From Acidobacterium capsulatum ATCC 51196 (lineage in GTDB: Bacteria; Acidobacteriota; Terriglobia; Terriglobales; Acidobacteriaceae), in the NCBI RefSeq assembly GCF_000022565.1, contig NC_012483.1:3844001-3908000 (forward strand): a stretch of DNA of 64,000 bases. The letters are read 5' to 3'. Numbering within the stretch: position 1 is the first letter of the stretch; every line of letters starts with the position of its first letter. A program made the position numbers and the translations under genes. Of the stretch, positions 26,201 to 35,800 are shown piece after piece. The notes beneath the pieces were generated by a model. The model had not been told where the DNA came from and did no database searches. It saw only the letters and a program-made list of their open reading frames with translations.

Positions 26201-26690
26201 CATCACCTTCCCGCGCCAGGCGGAGGGCCGCAAGCTCTCGATTGCCGACTTCTTCCGGCCGAAGAGCGAGGGCGTCTATGACGTGGTGGGCTTCTCCGTG
26301 GTGACGATTGGCCACGAGGCCAGCGAAGTCACGAAGCGGCTCTTTGACGCCGGTGACTTCACGCGCTACCTCTACCTGCACGGGCTGAGTGTGGAAACGG
26401 CCGAGGCGCTGGCCGAGCTGGCGCACAGGGAGATTCGCCAGGATCTCGGCATCGCGGGCGAAGACGCGCCGCGCATCAACGATCTCTTCCACCAGAAATA
26501 TCGCGGGTCGCGCTATTCCTTTGGCTATCCGGCGTGCCCGAATCTTGAGGATCAGACGAAGATCTTCGAACTGCTCGAGCCGGAGAAGAATATTGGAGTG
26601 CGCCTGACCGAAGGCTTCCATCTGGAGCCGGAGCAGAGCACCAACGCGCTGATCGTGCATCATCCGCAGGCGAAGTATTTTGTGGTGTAA
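23217..26690 (+). CDS. metH: Cobalamin-dependent methionine synthase
   Basis: 1157 residues with all four modules in order. The homocysteine domain (1 to ~310) has zinc ligands Cys222 in GLNCATG and Cys288-Cys289 in GGCCGTT. The pterin-binding domain covers about 330-600. The cobalamin-binding domain has DVHDIGKN at 733-740, with His735 as the cobalt ligand. The AdoMet reactivation domain spans about 890-1157. It transfers the methyl group from methyltetrahydrofolate to homocysteine. I saw no cobalamin or SAM riboswitch in the 160 bp upstream. cobA nearby is related through the tetrapyrrole route. Confidence 0.97.
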   Translation: MSDFLEALKQRVLVYDGAMGTNIQKHALTLDDYWGKEGCNELLVLSRPDIIRDIHASFFAVGCDVVETDSFGSSRIVLAEYDLQDQTRELNIAAAKLAREVADSFSTPDRPRFVAGSIGPTTKLPSLGHISYDDMALTYREQIEALIEGGVDVLLIETAQDLLQAKIALAACHDAMRATGRHLPIQMQVTIEATGTMLLGTEIGAALATLECFDPDIIGLNCATGPAEMNDAVRFLCQNATRPVSVLPNAGLPQNVGGHAVYALTPEELAKYHRSFVTEYGVQVVGGCCGTTPEHLKAVVEAVKDAKPAPRHVQPQSVAASAFSALPLEVDGQPVIVAEEMNTTTRVEHFRNMVRAGDYDGILALAKKLVAEGSQMLDLCCAIVGEDEKAYMCSVLEKIATRVTAPILVDSTEADVIEEGLKRIPGKPVINSINLEDGEKRTSQVLPMAKRYGAAVIALTIDEDGMALTAEKKVAVARRIHDLAVNKYGLRPQDLIFDPLTLPISTGQEDYRTAGIETLEAVRRIKQEIPYVKTILGVSNISFGLNAYARRVLNSVFLKEAVDRGLDSAIVNYSKIYPLYKIPEREVELARRLVFYDTVEGDPLQAYMAHFAGTKGKVQDDSEELASLPVDETLKQLIIRGERSVGSGSNKRSLEEVLESALTDWKPLDLINDVLLDGMKTVGELFGARKMQLPSVLDSAAVMKAAVAYLEPKMERVEGSQRGTIVLATVKGDVHDIGKNLVDIILSNNGFKVVNLGIKQPADTIIQAAREHKADAIGLSGLLVKSTLEMKYVVQDMQRLAMEIPVICGGAALTRKYVEEDLRQEYSQGVFYAEDAFAGLHVMTDITSEEALREARMSEGRTVKVFPKKPVVEVSAVDAAAPVVRSSWVTENPEVPVPPFFGVRVKKDYDLDTVFEYINEIALFKNQWQLKTASATDYARLVEEKYRPVLEELKTEVKREGWFHPQMVYGFFPAQSEGNDLIVYDAEDPAKERLRITFPRQAEGRKLSIADFFRPKSEGVYDVVGFSVVTIGHEASEVTKRLFDAGDFTRYLYLHGLSVETAEALAELAHREIRQDLGIAGEDAPRINDLFHQKYRGSRYSFGYPACPNLEDQTKIFELLEPEKNIGVRLTEGFHLEPEQSTNALIVHHPQAKYFVV

Positions 26691-26747
26691 GCCGCGCTGC
26701 CGGAAATTTGCCGCAAACCTGAAACAATAGAGACAGAGATTCACACG

Positions 26748-26778
26748 AAAGGGCGAGGCCATGGGCTTCGCCCTTTTT
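26748..26778 (+). terminator. Intrinsic terminator of metH
   Basis: AAAGGGCGA (26748-26756) pairs with TCGCCCTTT (26768-26776) and runs into TTC. It lies before ATG 26803, which argues against the earlier in-frame start at 26761. Confidence 0.8.
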
Positions 26779-26802
26779 CTGTTTCAGGAGGATGAGCAAG
26801 GC

Positions 26803-27267
26803 ATGAGTGTGCAGAGCGAGTTTTTAGCGAAGGCCTGCGCGGCGGCGCGGGCGGCGGGGCACGTGTTTCCTGAGATGGCGGCCTGCGAGGCGGCGCTGGA
26901 GTCCGGCTGGGGACATTCGCGGCTCACCGAAGAGGCGAATAACCTCTTTGGCCAGAAGCAGGATGCCGGGCGCAACGAGGGCGTGGGCACGCTGGCGATG
27001 CCGACCCGCGAGTTTCTGCGCGGGGAGTGGGTGACGGTCGAGGCCGAGTGGGTGAAGTTTGCCGATTGGCAGGCCAGCTTTGCCGGCCGCATGCAGATTT
27101 TGCGCGCGCTGAGCGCCGAGTATGCGAGCTATGCCGCGGCGCTGCGGGCGAAGACGCCCGAGCAGTTTGTGCAACTGGTGTCGGAGCGATGGTCGACCGA
27201 TCCGCGCCGCGCGGCCAAGGTGGTGGAGATTTATGACGCGCACCGCGCCGCGCTGACTGTCGTCTAG
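26803..27267 (+). CDS. Glucosaminidase (GH73-like) without signal peptide
   Basis: 154 residues from ATG 26803 with AGGAGG at 26786-26791; an in-frame ATG at 26761 lies inside the metH terminator. The pattern ACEAALESGWGHSRLTEEANNLFGQK is that of GH73 / FlgJ-type N-acetylglucosaminidases, with the catalytic Glu in ESGWG. YASYAAALRAKTPEQFVQLV and WSTDPRRAAKVVEIY complete the fold. No signal peptide or wall-binding domain is present, so export is unclear; such stand-alone domains are also phage endolysin-like. Its stop codon overlaps that of cobA in a shared CTAG. Confidence 0.85.
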   Translation: MSVQSEFLAKACAAARAAGHVFPEMAACEAALESGWGHSRLTEEANNLFGQKQDAGRNEGVGTLAMPTREFLRGEWVTVEAEWVKFADWQASFAGRMQILRALSAEYASYAAALRAKTPEQFVQLVSERWSTDPRRAAKVVEIYDAHRAALTVV

Positions 27268-28016
27268 AGCCCGAGGGGCTCTGTTTCCGCGAAGACCCTG
27301 CCCACCATCACCAGCGCGGGGGCGGGCAGCGCCGGGTGCGAGGTTAGTTCCGCCAGCGTGAGGCGCACCATCTGCTGCCCCGGCAGGCTGCACTGTGAGA
27401 TCACGGCGCAGGGCGTCTCCGGCGGCAGGCCGCTGGCGGCGAGGTCATGGGCCAGCCCCGCGTAGTCTGAGCCGGGCATGTAGAGCGCGAGCGTGGCCGA
27501 GGCGAGATTTTCCGGCAGGCGAAAGTAGCGGTGCTCGCCCTCGGTGCGCCCGGCGCGGTGCCCGGCCAGCAGCAGCACTCCTGAGGAGGCATCGCGCGCG
27601 GTGAGCGGGCTTTCGAGCGCAGCGGCAGCAGCCAGCGCCGCCGTGATGCCCGGCACAATTTCAAAGGGAATCCCGGCCTGCCGCAGCGCGTGGATTTCAT
27701 CGGCGGCACGGCCAAACAGCAGCGGGTCGCCCACCTTGAGGCGCAGCACGGAGCGGCCGGCGCGCGCCTCCTGAATCATGAGGGCGTCAATCTCCGGCTG
27801 GGTGATGCTCTTGTCTCCGGCGCGCTTGGCGACGCTGACCACACGGGTCTGAGCTCCGGCGAGCTGCAGAATGGCCGCATCCACCAGGCCGTCATGCAGC
27901 ACTACGTCTGCGGTGGCCAGCAGGCAGTGGGCGCGCACGGTCAGCAAACCGGGATCGCCGGGGCCTGCTCCGGTGAGATAAACTTTGCCTGCCTCAGCAT
28001 TTTGCATTGCTTTCAT
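27264..28016 (-). CDS. cobA: Uroporphyrinogen-III C-methyltransferase
   Basis: 250 residues from ATG 28016 (or 28007). SUMT motifs: VYLTGAGPGDPGLLTVRA, VLHDGLV, LRLKVGDPLLFGRAADEI, VPGITAALAAAAALESPLT and VMVGRVF. It methylates uroporphyrinogen III twice to precorrin-2, at the head of sirohaem and cobalamin synthesis. It lacks the CysG-type dehydrogenase/chelatase part, so it is a stand-alone methyltransferase. The frame extends to 28136 without family similarity. It converges with the GH73 gene, with overlapping stop codons. Confidence 0.94.
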   Translation of the reverse strand: MKAMQNAEAGKVYLTGAGPGDPGLLTVRAHCLLATADVVLHDGLVDAAILQLAGAQTRVVSVAKRAGDKSITQPEIDALMIQEARAGRSVLRLKVGDPLLFGRAADEIHALRQAGIPFEIVPGITAALAAAAALESPLTARDASSGVLLLAGHRAGRTEGEHRYFRLPENLASATLALYMPGSDYAGLAHDLAASGLPPETPCAVISQCSLPGQQMVRLTLAELTSHPALPAPALVMVGRVFAETEPLGL

Positions 28017-28232
28017 CGTGTCACAAACGGGCCAGAATTTGTTTGCTTCTGTAACGGGGTACGATTTGCGCGCTTTCATTGTATTTTCTGCAACTTTTCC
28101 GGCGTCCAGGCCGTCCATTGGACGAGCCTGCCACAACTGAAAGTTTTCCGGCTGCGCGCATCCTTTGCCGGGACCTGATCAGAGAACCGCACCAGCTCCA
28201 ACACGCTCCATCGCGAATGCTAAACTCCAATT

Positions 28233-28257
28233 TTCGACGGTAAGTCGAACGTAAAAT
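28233..28257 (+). promoter_or_regulatory. Inverted repeat and -10 candidate before RND operon
   Basis: TTCGAC-GGTAA-GTCGAA (28233-28249) is followed by TAAAAT (28252-28257), 28 bp before the adaptor ATG. The arrangement suits an operator next to a -10 box. The string AAGTCGAACGTAA also occurs at 42730-42742, upstream of the second acyltransferase gene. Confidence 0.4.
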
Positions 28258-28284
28258 ACGCTTCCCTGAGACATCACCCGACCT

Positions 28285-29538
28285 ATGGACGAGCAAAATC
28301 AGACTACCCCTGTCCCTCCGGACCATCGTTTGCCTGCGCACGCAGCCCCGGATGCGCCGCCCCCGAAGAAGCGTCCATGGATCTGGATCGTCGTCCTTGT
28401 GCTGATTGTGCTGGTCTTCTACTGGGGCCTCAAGCGGCATGACAAGAACGCCAAGATGGCCGCCGGCGGCCGGGGCCGCTTCTTTGGTCCGGTCTCTCTG
28501 ACCACGGCCACCGCCAGGCAGGGCAGCATCGGCGTCTATGTGAGCGCGCTCGGCACGGTGACGGCGCTGCACACGGTCTCGATCAGCTCGCAGGTGACAG
28601 GCGTGATCAACGCCGTGCATTACCGCGAGGGGCAGTACGTGACCAAGGGGCAGCCGCTGGTGGATATTGATCCGCGTCCCTATCAGGCGCAGGTGATGCA
28701 GGCCCAGGGCACGCTCAAGCGCGACCAGAACCTGCTGGCCGAGGCGAAGATGGATCTCGCCCGCTACCAGACCGCGTGGTCACACAATGCAATTCCGCGC
28801 CAGACGCTTGAGGACCAGGAAAAGCTTGTCCTGCAGGACGAAGGCACGGTGGAAAACGACCAGGGCGTACTCAAGTATGACCAGGTGCAGTTGAGCTATT
28901 GCCACATCGTGGCGCCCATGGATGGCAAGGTGGGCCTGCGGCTGGTGGATCCCGGCAATCTGGTCACGGCCAACTCCAGCACGTCGCTGGTGGTGGTGAC
29001 CTCGATGAATCCCATCACCGTGATTTCGCCCATCTCAGAGAGCGCGCTCACCCAGGTGCTGGCGCAGCCGGGGCACGGCCTGGGGCTGCCGATTGAAGTG
29101 TGGGACAGCAATAAGACCCACATGATCACCACCGGCAAGGTGACCTCCATCAACAATCAGATTGACACCACCACGGGCACGGTTCTGCTGCGCGCTACCT
29201 TCAATAACAGCAAGTATGAGCTGTATCCCAACCAGTTTGTGAACACGCGGCTGCTGGTGAAGACTCTTCAGAAGCAGACGCTGGTGCCCGATTCCGCCGT
29301 GCAGCACAACGGCAATGAGGCGTATGTTTTCCTCATTCAGCATGGGCCGCACGGGCTGACCGCCAAAATGCAGGATGTGACAACAGGCGTGTCAGACAAC
29401 GGGATCGTGGCCGTGCAGGGCATTCAGTCGGGCGATGTGATTGCCAACAGCAGCTTTGAGAAGCTGCAGAATGGTTCGCAGGTCAAAATCTCCAAGGTGG
29501 CGATGTCCAGCAACACGAGCGAGAGCAACGTTCCGTGA
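28285..29538 (+). CDS. RND efflux periplasmic adaptor (membrane fusion protein)
   Basis: 417 residues. A Pro-rich cytoplasmic head is followed by one membrane anchor (WIWIVVLVLIVLVFYWGL, about residues 33-50), the barrel-sandwich/lipoyl halves (VTGVINAVHYREGQYVTKGQ and SYCHIVAPMDGKVGLRLVDP) around a coiled-coil hairpin (about 135-195), then beta-barrel and membrane-proximal domains. It resembles MdtA of the MdtABC system. It links the inner-membrane pump to the outer-membrane channel. Its stop overlaps the GTG start of the first permease by 4 bp. Confidence 0.94.
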   Translation: MDEQNQTTPVPPDHRLPAHAAPDAPPPKKRPWIWIVVLVLIVLVFYWGLKRHDKNAKMAAGGRGRFFGPVSLTTATARQGSIGVYVSALGTVTALHTVSISSQVTGVINAVHYREGQYVTKGQPLVDIDPRPYQAQVMQAQGTLKRDQNLLAEAKMDLARYQTAWSHNAIPRQTLEDQEKLVLQDEGTVENDQGVLKYDQVQLSYCHIVAPMDGKVGLRLVDPGNLVTANSSTSLVVVTSMNPITVISPISESALTQVLAQPGHGLGLPIEVWDSNKTHMITTGKVTSINNQIDTTTGTVLLRATFNNSKYELYPNQFVNTRLLVKTLQKQTLVPDSAVQHNGNEAYVFLIQHGPHGLTAKMQDVTTGVSDNGIVAVQGIQSGDVIANSSFEKLQNGSQVKISKVAMSSNTSESNVP

Positions 29539-32500
29539 GTCCGTCGCGCCCATTTATTCTGCGGCCCATCGCAACGTCGCTGTTGATGGCCGCCATTCTG
29601 CTGGTGGGTATTGTGGCTTACCGGCAGTTGCCCATCTCTGCCTTGCCGCAGGTGGACTATCCCACCATTCAGGTGCTCACCTTTTATCCCGGGGCAAGCC
29701 CTGACGTGACGGCTTCGACGGTCACGGCTCCCCTGGAGCGCCAGTTTGGCGAGATGCCCGGTCTGAGCCAGATGACCTCGACCAGCGCGGGCGGCGTGTC
29801 GGTGATCGTGCTGCAGTTCAGTCTGCAGTTGAACATCGACGTCGCCGAGCAGGAAGTGCAGGCGGCCATCAATGCCGCGCAGAGCCTGCTGCCGGCGAAT
29901 TTGCCCGCGCCTCCGGTCTACAACAAAACCAATCCGGCCGATGCGCCCATTCTGACCATGGGCGTCACCTCAAACACCATGCAGCTCTCGCAGGTCGAAG
30001 ACCTGATTGATACGCGGCTGGTGCCGAAGCTTGCCCAGATCAGCGGCGTGGGCATGGTGACCATCAGCGGCGGCCAGCGGCCGGCGGTTCGCATTCAGGT
30101 CAACCCCACCAAGCTGGCCGGGTACGGCATCAGCCTTGAGGCCGTGCGCACCGCGCTCACACAGGCCAGCGTGAATGCCGCCAAGGGCAACTTTGACGGG
30201 CCACGGCTCGACTATCAGATTGACTCGAACGACCAGCTCACCGAGGCGAACGAGTACAACGATGTGGTCATCGCCTATCAGAATGGCGCGCCGGTCTTTT
30301 TGAAGAACGTGGCCACCGTGATCAACGGCGTCGAAAACGAGAATCAGGCTGCGTGGATGAACCGCCAGCCTGCGATCATTCTCAACATTCAGCGTCAGCC
30401 CGGGGCCAATACCATCTCGGTGGTGCGCAGCATCAAAGAAGCGCTGCCGCAACTGGAAGCGACACTGCCGGCGGGCATTCAACTGCACCAGCTCACCGAC
30501 CTGACCACCAGCATTCAGGCCAGCGTCAACGACGTGGAGTTTGAACTGCTGCTCACCATCGGGCTGGTGGTGATGGTCATCTTCCTCTTTCTGCGCAGCC
30601 TCTACGCGACCATCATTCCCAGCGTGGCCGTGCCGCTTTCGCTGGTGGGCACCTTTGGCGCGATGTATCTGCTGGGCTACAGTCTCGACAACCTCTCGCT
30701 GATGGCGCTGACCATCTCCACCGGCTTTGTGGTGGATGACGCGATCGTGATGATTGAGAACATCTCGCGTTATCTCGAAGAGGGCTATTCGCCGATGGAG
30801 GCCGCCTTCAAGGGCTCCGGACAGATCGGCTTCACCATTCTGTCGTTGACGGTCTCGCTGATTGCCGTTCTGATTCCGCTGCTCTTCATGGGCGACGTGG
30901 TAGGGCGTCTCTTCCGCGAGTTTGCCGTGACGCTGGCGGTGACCATCATCATCTCGGCCGTGGTCTCGCTCACACTGACGCCGATGATGTGTTCGCGCAT
31001 TCTGCGGCATGATCCCAAGGCGCAGCAGGGCCGCTTCTATCAGGCCTCGGAGCGCGTCTTCAACGGCATGATCGGCTTTTACGGCCGCACCCTAAAGGTG
31101 GTGCTGCGCTTTCAGCCCCTCACGCTGCTTGTGGCCGTGGCTACGCTCGTGCTCACGATTTTTCTGTACATCGTGATTCCCAAAGGCTTCTTTCCCACGC
31201 AGGACACAGGCGTCATCCAGGCCATTTCGCAGGGGCCGCCGGCAATTTCATTTGATGCGATGACGAAGCGCCAGCAGGAACTGGCCGACATTGTTCTCAA
31301 AGACCCGGCGGTGGAGAGCTTGTCCTCGTTCATCGGCGTGGACGGCATCAACACCACGATGAATACGGGCCGCATGTCGATCAACCTGAAGCCGATCAAT
31401 CAGCGCGATGCGAGCGCGGCCGATGTGATCCGGCGGCTGCAGAACAAGCTGGCCCAGGTGCAGGGTATTCACCTGTATATGCAGCCCGTGCAGGACATCA
31501 CCGTGGATGACCGCGTGAGCCGCACGCAATACCAGTACACGCTCGAAGACCCCGACAGCGACGAGTTGAATGAGTGGGCCGATAAATTTGTGGCCCGGCT
31601 CAAGAAGCTGCCCGATCTTGAAGACGTGGCCACGGACCAGCTCACCGGCGGCCGGGCAATCAATGTGGACATTGACCGCGTGACCGCCTCGCGGCTCGGC
31701 ATTGCGCCCTCGACCATCGACAACGTGCTGTATGACGCCTATGGGCAGCGCCAGATCAATACGCTCTACACCTCGCTCAACCAGTACCACGTCATCATGG
31801 AGACCTCGCCCGAGTGGCGCGAGAATCCAGGGAATCTGGGCGACCTGTATGTGCAGTCGAACATCTCGGCGGGTGCCAGCGGGCCGGCCGCCGCGACCAC
31901 ATTTGCAGCCTCCGGTTCCAGCTCGGCCGGCTCCAACGCGACGACGACCGGAGTGCGCTACACGCCCTCGTCCGGCGTGATGAGCGTGCCCGGCAACCTG
32001 ATCTCCACCTCGGGGCTGACGGTGAATGGCAGCTCGCTGAGCAGCGGCACCTATGGCGGAGTCACTCCGAACACCACCACGCAGGCTGTCAGCAACAGCG
32101 CCGTACCCTTGAGCGCGTTCACGCGCATCAGCTACGGAACCGAGTTGCTCTCGATCAATCATCAGGGGCAATTCCCGTCGGTGACGGTTTCCTTCAACCT
32201 GGGGCCGCATGCGGCGCTGGGCAATGCCATCAACTCGGTGGATAAGGTGGCCTCGCAGATGGGCTTTCCCGCCAGCCTGCAGCATGGCTGGGAGGGCACG
32301 GCGCAGGCCTTCAAGAGCTCGCTCTCCAACGAGGCTCTGCTGATTCTGGCCGCGCTGGTGGTGGTCTACATTGTGCTGGGTGTGTTGTATGAGAGCTTCA
32401 TCCACCCCATCACGATTCTCTCCACGCTGCCGTCGGCCGGTGTGGGCGCGCTGCTGGCGCTGTTCCTCTTCGGGCAAAATCTCAACGTGGTCGCCATCAT

Positions 32501-32879
32501 CGGCATCATTCTGCTCATCGGCATCGTGCAGAAGAACGGCATTCTGATCGTCGACTTCGCGCTTGAAGCCGAACGTGTGCGCGGCCTGAATGCGACTGAA
32601 GCTATTTATGAAGCGTGCCTGTTGCGCTTTCGCCCAATCATGATGACCACCATGGCCGCGCTGCTCGGCGGTCTGCCGCTGGCGCTCGGCACTGGCTATG
32701 GTTCTGAGCTGCGGCGTCCGCTGGGCATTGCCATGGTGGGCGGCCTGCTGTTGAGCCAGGTGCTCACGCTCTACACCACGCCGGTCATCTACATCTTCTT
32801 TGACAATCTTGGCCGGCGGCTCGGTCGCAAGCCACAAGGACCCCACCCGCAGCCGCCCGCGCAGACGGAGCTGGCATGA
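29535..32879 (+). CDS. RND multidrug efflux permease 1 (MdtB-like) with Ser/Thr/Gly insert
   Basis: 1114 residues from GTG 29535. The HAE1 family pattern is clear: MSPSRPFILRPIATSLLMAA at the N-terminus, proton-relay Asp401-Asp402 in GFVVDDAIVMIE, FPTQDTG, and 12 predicted membrane helices around two periplasmic loops. Compared with the neighbouring permease it carries about 80 extra residues (777-855) rich in Ser, Thr, Gly and Ala (for example TTFAASGSSSAGSNATT) in the second periplasmic loop. It exports lipophilic compounds using the proton gradient. Translation is coupled to both neighbours. Confidence 0.95.
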   Translation: MSPSRPFILRPIATSLLMAAILLVGIVAYRQLPISALPQVDYPTIQVLTFYPGASPDVTASTVTAPLERQFGEMPGLSQMTSTSAGGVSVIVLQFSLQLNIDVAEQEVQAAINAAQSLLPANLPAPPVYNKTNPADAPILTMGVTSNTMQLSQVEDLIDTRLVPKLAQISGVGMVTISGGQRPAVRIQVNPTKLAGYGISLEAVRTALTQASVNAAKGNFDGPRLDYQIDSNDQLTEANEYNDVVIAYQNGAPVFLKNVATVINGVENENQAAWMNRQPAIILNIQRQPGANTISVVRSIKEALPQLEATLPAGIQLHQLTDLTTSIQASVNDVEFELLLTIGLVVMVIFLFLRSLYATIIPSVAVPLSLVGTFGAMYLLGYSLDNLSLMALTISTGFVVDDAIVMIENISRYLEEGYSPMEAAFKGSGQIGFTILSLTVSLIAVLIPLLFMGDVVGRLFREFAVTLAVTIIISAVVSLTLTPMMCSRILRHDPKAQQGRFYQASERVFNGMIGFYGRTLKVVLRFQPLTLLVAVATLVLTIFLYIVIPKGFFPTQDTGVIQAISQGPPAISFDAMTKRQQELADIVLKDPAVESLSSFIGVDGINTTMNTGRMSINLKPINQRDASAADVIRRLQNKLAQVQGIHLYMQPVQDITVDDRVSRTQYQYTLEDPDSDELNEWADKFVARLKKLPDLEDVATDQLTGGRAINVDIDRVTASRLGIAPSTIDNVLYDAYGQRQINTLYTSLNQYHVIMETSPEWRENPGNLGDLYVQSNISAGASGPAAATTFAASGSSSAGSNATTTGVRYTPSSGVMSVPGNLISTSGLTVNGSSLSSGTYGGVTPNTTTQAVSNSAVPLSAFTRISYGTELLSINHQGQFPSVTVSFNLGPHAALGNAINSVDKVASQMGFPASLQHGWEGTAQAFKSSLSNEALLILAALVVVYIVLGVLYESFIHPITILSTLPSAGVGALLALFLFGQNLNVVAIIGIILLIGIVQKNGILIVDFALEAERVRGLNATEAIYEACLLRFRPIMMTTMAALLGGLPLALGTGYGSELRRPLGIAMVGGLLLSQVLTLYTTPVIYIFFDNLGRRLGRKPQGPHPQPPAQTELA

Positions 32880-35800
32880 ACCCCTGCGCACCCTTCATCC
32901 GGCGGCCCGTGGCCACCACCCTGCTGACGCTGGCGGTTGCCATCGCCGGTGCGGTGGGCTATTCGGTATTGCCGGTAGCGCCGCTGCCGCAGGTGGACTT
33001 CCCGACCATCAACGTGAATGCCAGTCTGCCGGGTGCAAGCGCCGAAACCATGGCGACCTCGGTGGCGACGCCGCTGGAGCGGCAGTTCGGCCAGATCTCG
33101 GGCGTGACCGAGATGACCTCGTCCAGTTCGCTCGGCAGTGCGTCCATCACGCTGCAGTTTGATCTGAACCGTGACATCAATGGCGCGGCCAACGATGTGC
33201 AGGCGGCTATCAATGCAGCGCGCACCTATCTGCCCGCAAACCTTCCCTCGAACCCAAACTATTTCAAGGAGAATCCCGCCGACAGCCCGATTCTCATCAT
33301 GTCGCTGACGTCAAAGAAATACGACACCACGTACATGTATGACAAGGCTTCGACGATTTTTCAACAGAAGCTCTCGCAGATTAACGGCGTAGGCCAGGTC
33401 TTCATCGGCGGCGCATCCAGCCCCTCCGTGCGTGTGGAGGTGAACCCCACCCAACTGGAGAGTTACGGGCTGACGCTGCCCGACCTGCAGGCCGCTCTGA
33501 GCACTCAGAACGCCGATCTGCCGCGCGGGCAGATTGCGAACAGTTCGATGACCGCCGACGTCATCACCAATGACCAGATTTCAAAGGCTGCGCAGTATCA
33601 GCCGCTGATCGTGGGCTATCACAACGGTGCGGCGGTTCGCCTTGACCAGGTAGCGCGTGTCTATGACGGTTCACAGAACGTTCGTACTGCCGGATACACA
33701 GATGGCGTGCCCTCGGTAACGGTCATCATCTTTCGCCAGCCCGGCGCGAACGTGATTCAGACCGTGGACCGCATCAAAGCCCAATTGCCGGCGCTTGAAG
33801 CAGATATTCCAACAGGCATCGATGTACATATCGTGCATGACCGCACGGTGACCATTCGCGCCTCGGTCAAAGACGTGGAGCTGACGCTTCTGGTCGCGCT
33901 GGTGCTGGTGGTGCTGGTAGTGTTTATCTTCCTGCGCAGCCCGCGCGCCACGCTGATTCCCTCGGTTGCGGTTCCGGTTTCCATTATTGGCACCTTTGCG
34001 GTGATGTATCTTCTGGGCTTCAGCCTCGACAACCTGTCGCTGATGGCGCTGACCATCTCCACGGGCTTTGTGGTCGATGACGCCATCGTGGTGATGGAAA
34101 ACATCACGCGGCACGTTGAGAACGGCATGACCCCGATGGCCGCGGCGCTCAAGGGTGCGGGCGAAATCGGCTTCACGGTCTTTTCCATCAGCATGTCGCT
34201 GATTGCGGTCTTCATTCCCATTCTGCTGATGGGCGGCATTATCGGGCGTCTCTTCCGCGAGTTTGCCGTCACGCTGGCGACGGCCATCGTGGTGTCCATG
34301 GTGGTCTCGCTCACCACCACGCCCACCATGTGCGCGCATCTGCTCAAGGGGCACGAGCCAGAGAAGCAGAACCGCTTCAGCCGCGCCAGCGAAAAGGTCT
34401 TTGACAGTCTGCTGTGGGGTTACCGCAAATCGCTGGAGTGGGCGCTGGAGAATCCGGTCCTCATCCTGATCATTCTGGGGCTGACCATTGCGCTCAACTT
34501 TGTGCTCATCGCGCGCATTCCCAAGGGCTTCTTCCCCGAGCAGGACACGGGCTTTCTCATCGGCGGTGTCATGGGCCCGCAGGATGCATCTTTCCCCTAT
34601 ATGAATCACTCTTTGTTACAGATCGTGAAGGTGATTCAAGCCGATCCGGCCGTGGAGTATGTGAATGCCTACACAGGCGGCCGCGGCTCTACCAATAATG
34701 GGTTTGTTTTCGCCTCGCTCAAGCCACTGAGTGTACGCAAAATCAGCGCGACGGGCGTCATCAACCGCCTGCGTCCCAAGTTGAACAAGCTGACCGGCGC
34801 CGCAATCTTTCTGCAGTCGGCGCAGGACCTCCGTATCGGTGGACGCTCCAGCAACGCGCAATACCAGTACACGATTCAGTCCGACAACGAGGCTGATCTG
34901 CTGCATTGGGGGACCATCATCAAGCAGCACATGAGCCGCCTGCCCGGTTTTGCCGATGTCAACAGTGATCAGCAGGATGGCGGACTCGCCAAGCAACTGG
35001 ATTACAACCGCATGACCGCTGCGCGTCTGGGGCAAACCTCGCAATCGCTCGACAGCGCCGTCTATTCCGCCTTTGGGCAGTCAGAAGTGTCGGTGATTCA
35101 CAGCCCGCTCAACCAGTACTATGTCGTGCTTGAGGTCGCGCCCAAGTACTGGCAATCTCCCGAGGGGCTGAACAGCATTTACCTCAAGACCGGCAGCAGC
35201 GGCAGCAATGCTTCCTCCATGACGCCTCTGAGCCAGTTCGCGCGCTTTGAGACGACGACCACGCCGTTGCAGATCAATCACACGGGGCAGTTTCCCTCGG
35301 TGACGATCTCCTTCAATCTGCAGCCGGGCGTATCGCTGAGCACGGCGACGAGCGAGATTGACCGGATGGAAGAGCAGATTGGCCTGCCCGGCACCGTGCG
35401 CGGCACCTTCTCCGGCACCTTGCAGGCATTTCAAAAATCGCTCTCCACCGAGCCCATGCTCATCATCACGGCCATTCTGGCGGTCTACATCGTGCTGGGG
35501 GTTCTGTATGAGAGCCTGATGCATCCGCTCACAATTCTTTCCACGCTGCCCTCGGCCAGCGTCGGCGCGATGCTGGCCCTCATGCTGTTTCACAAGAACC
35601 TCGATGTGATCTCGATTATCGGCATTATTCTGCTGATCGGCATCGTGAAAAAGAATGCCATCATGATGATCGACTTTGCGCTGATGGTGGAACGCAACGA
35701 GGGAAAAAGTCCGCACGATTCCATCTTTGAGGCCTGCATGCTGCGCTTCCGGCCGATCATGATGACCACCACTGCCGCACTGGGCGGCGCGTTGCCGCTT

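Noticed and set aside
26761-26802. Earlier ATG for the GH73-like gene
   Set aside because: It lies inside the metH terminator; the AGGAGG site is spaced for ATG 26803.
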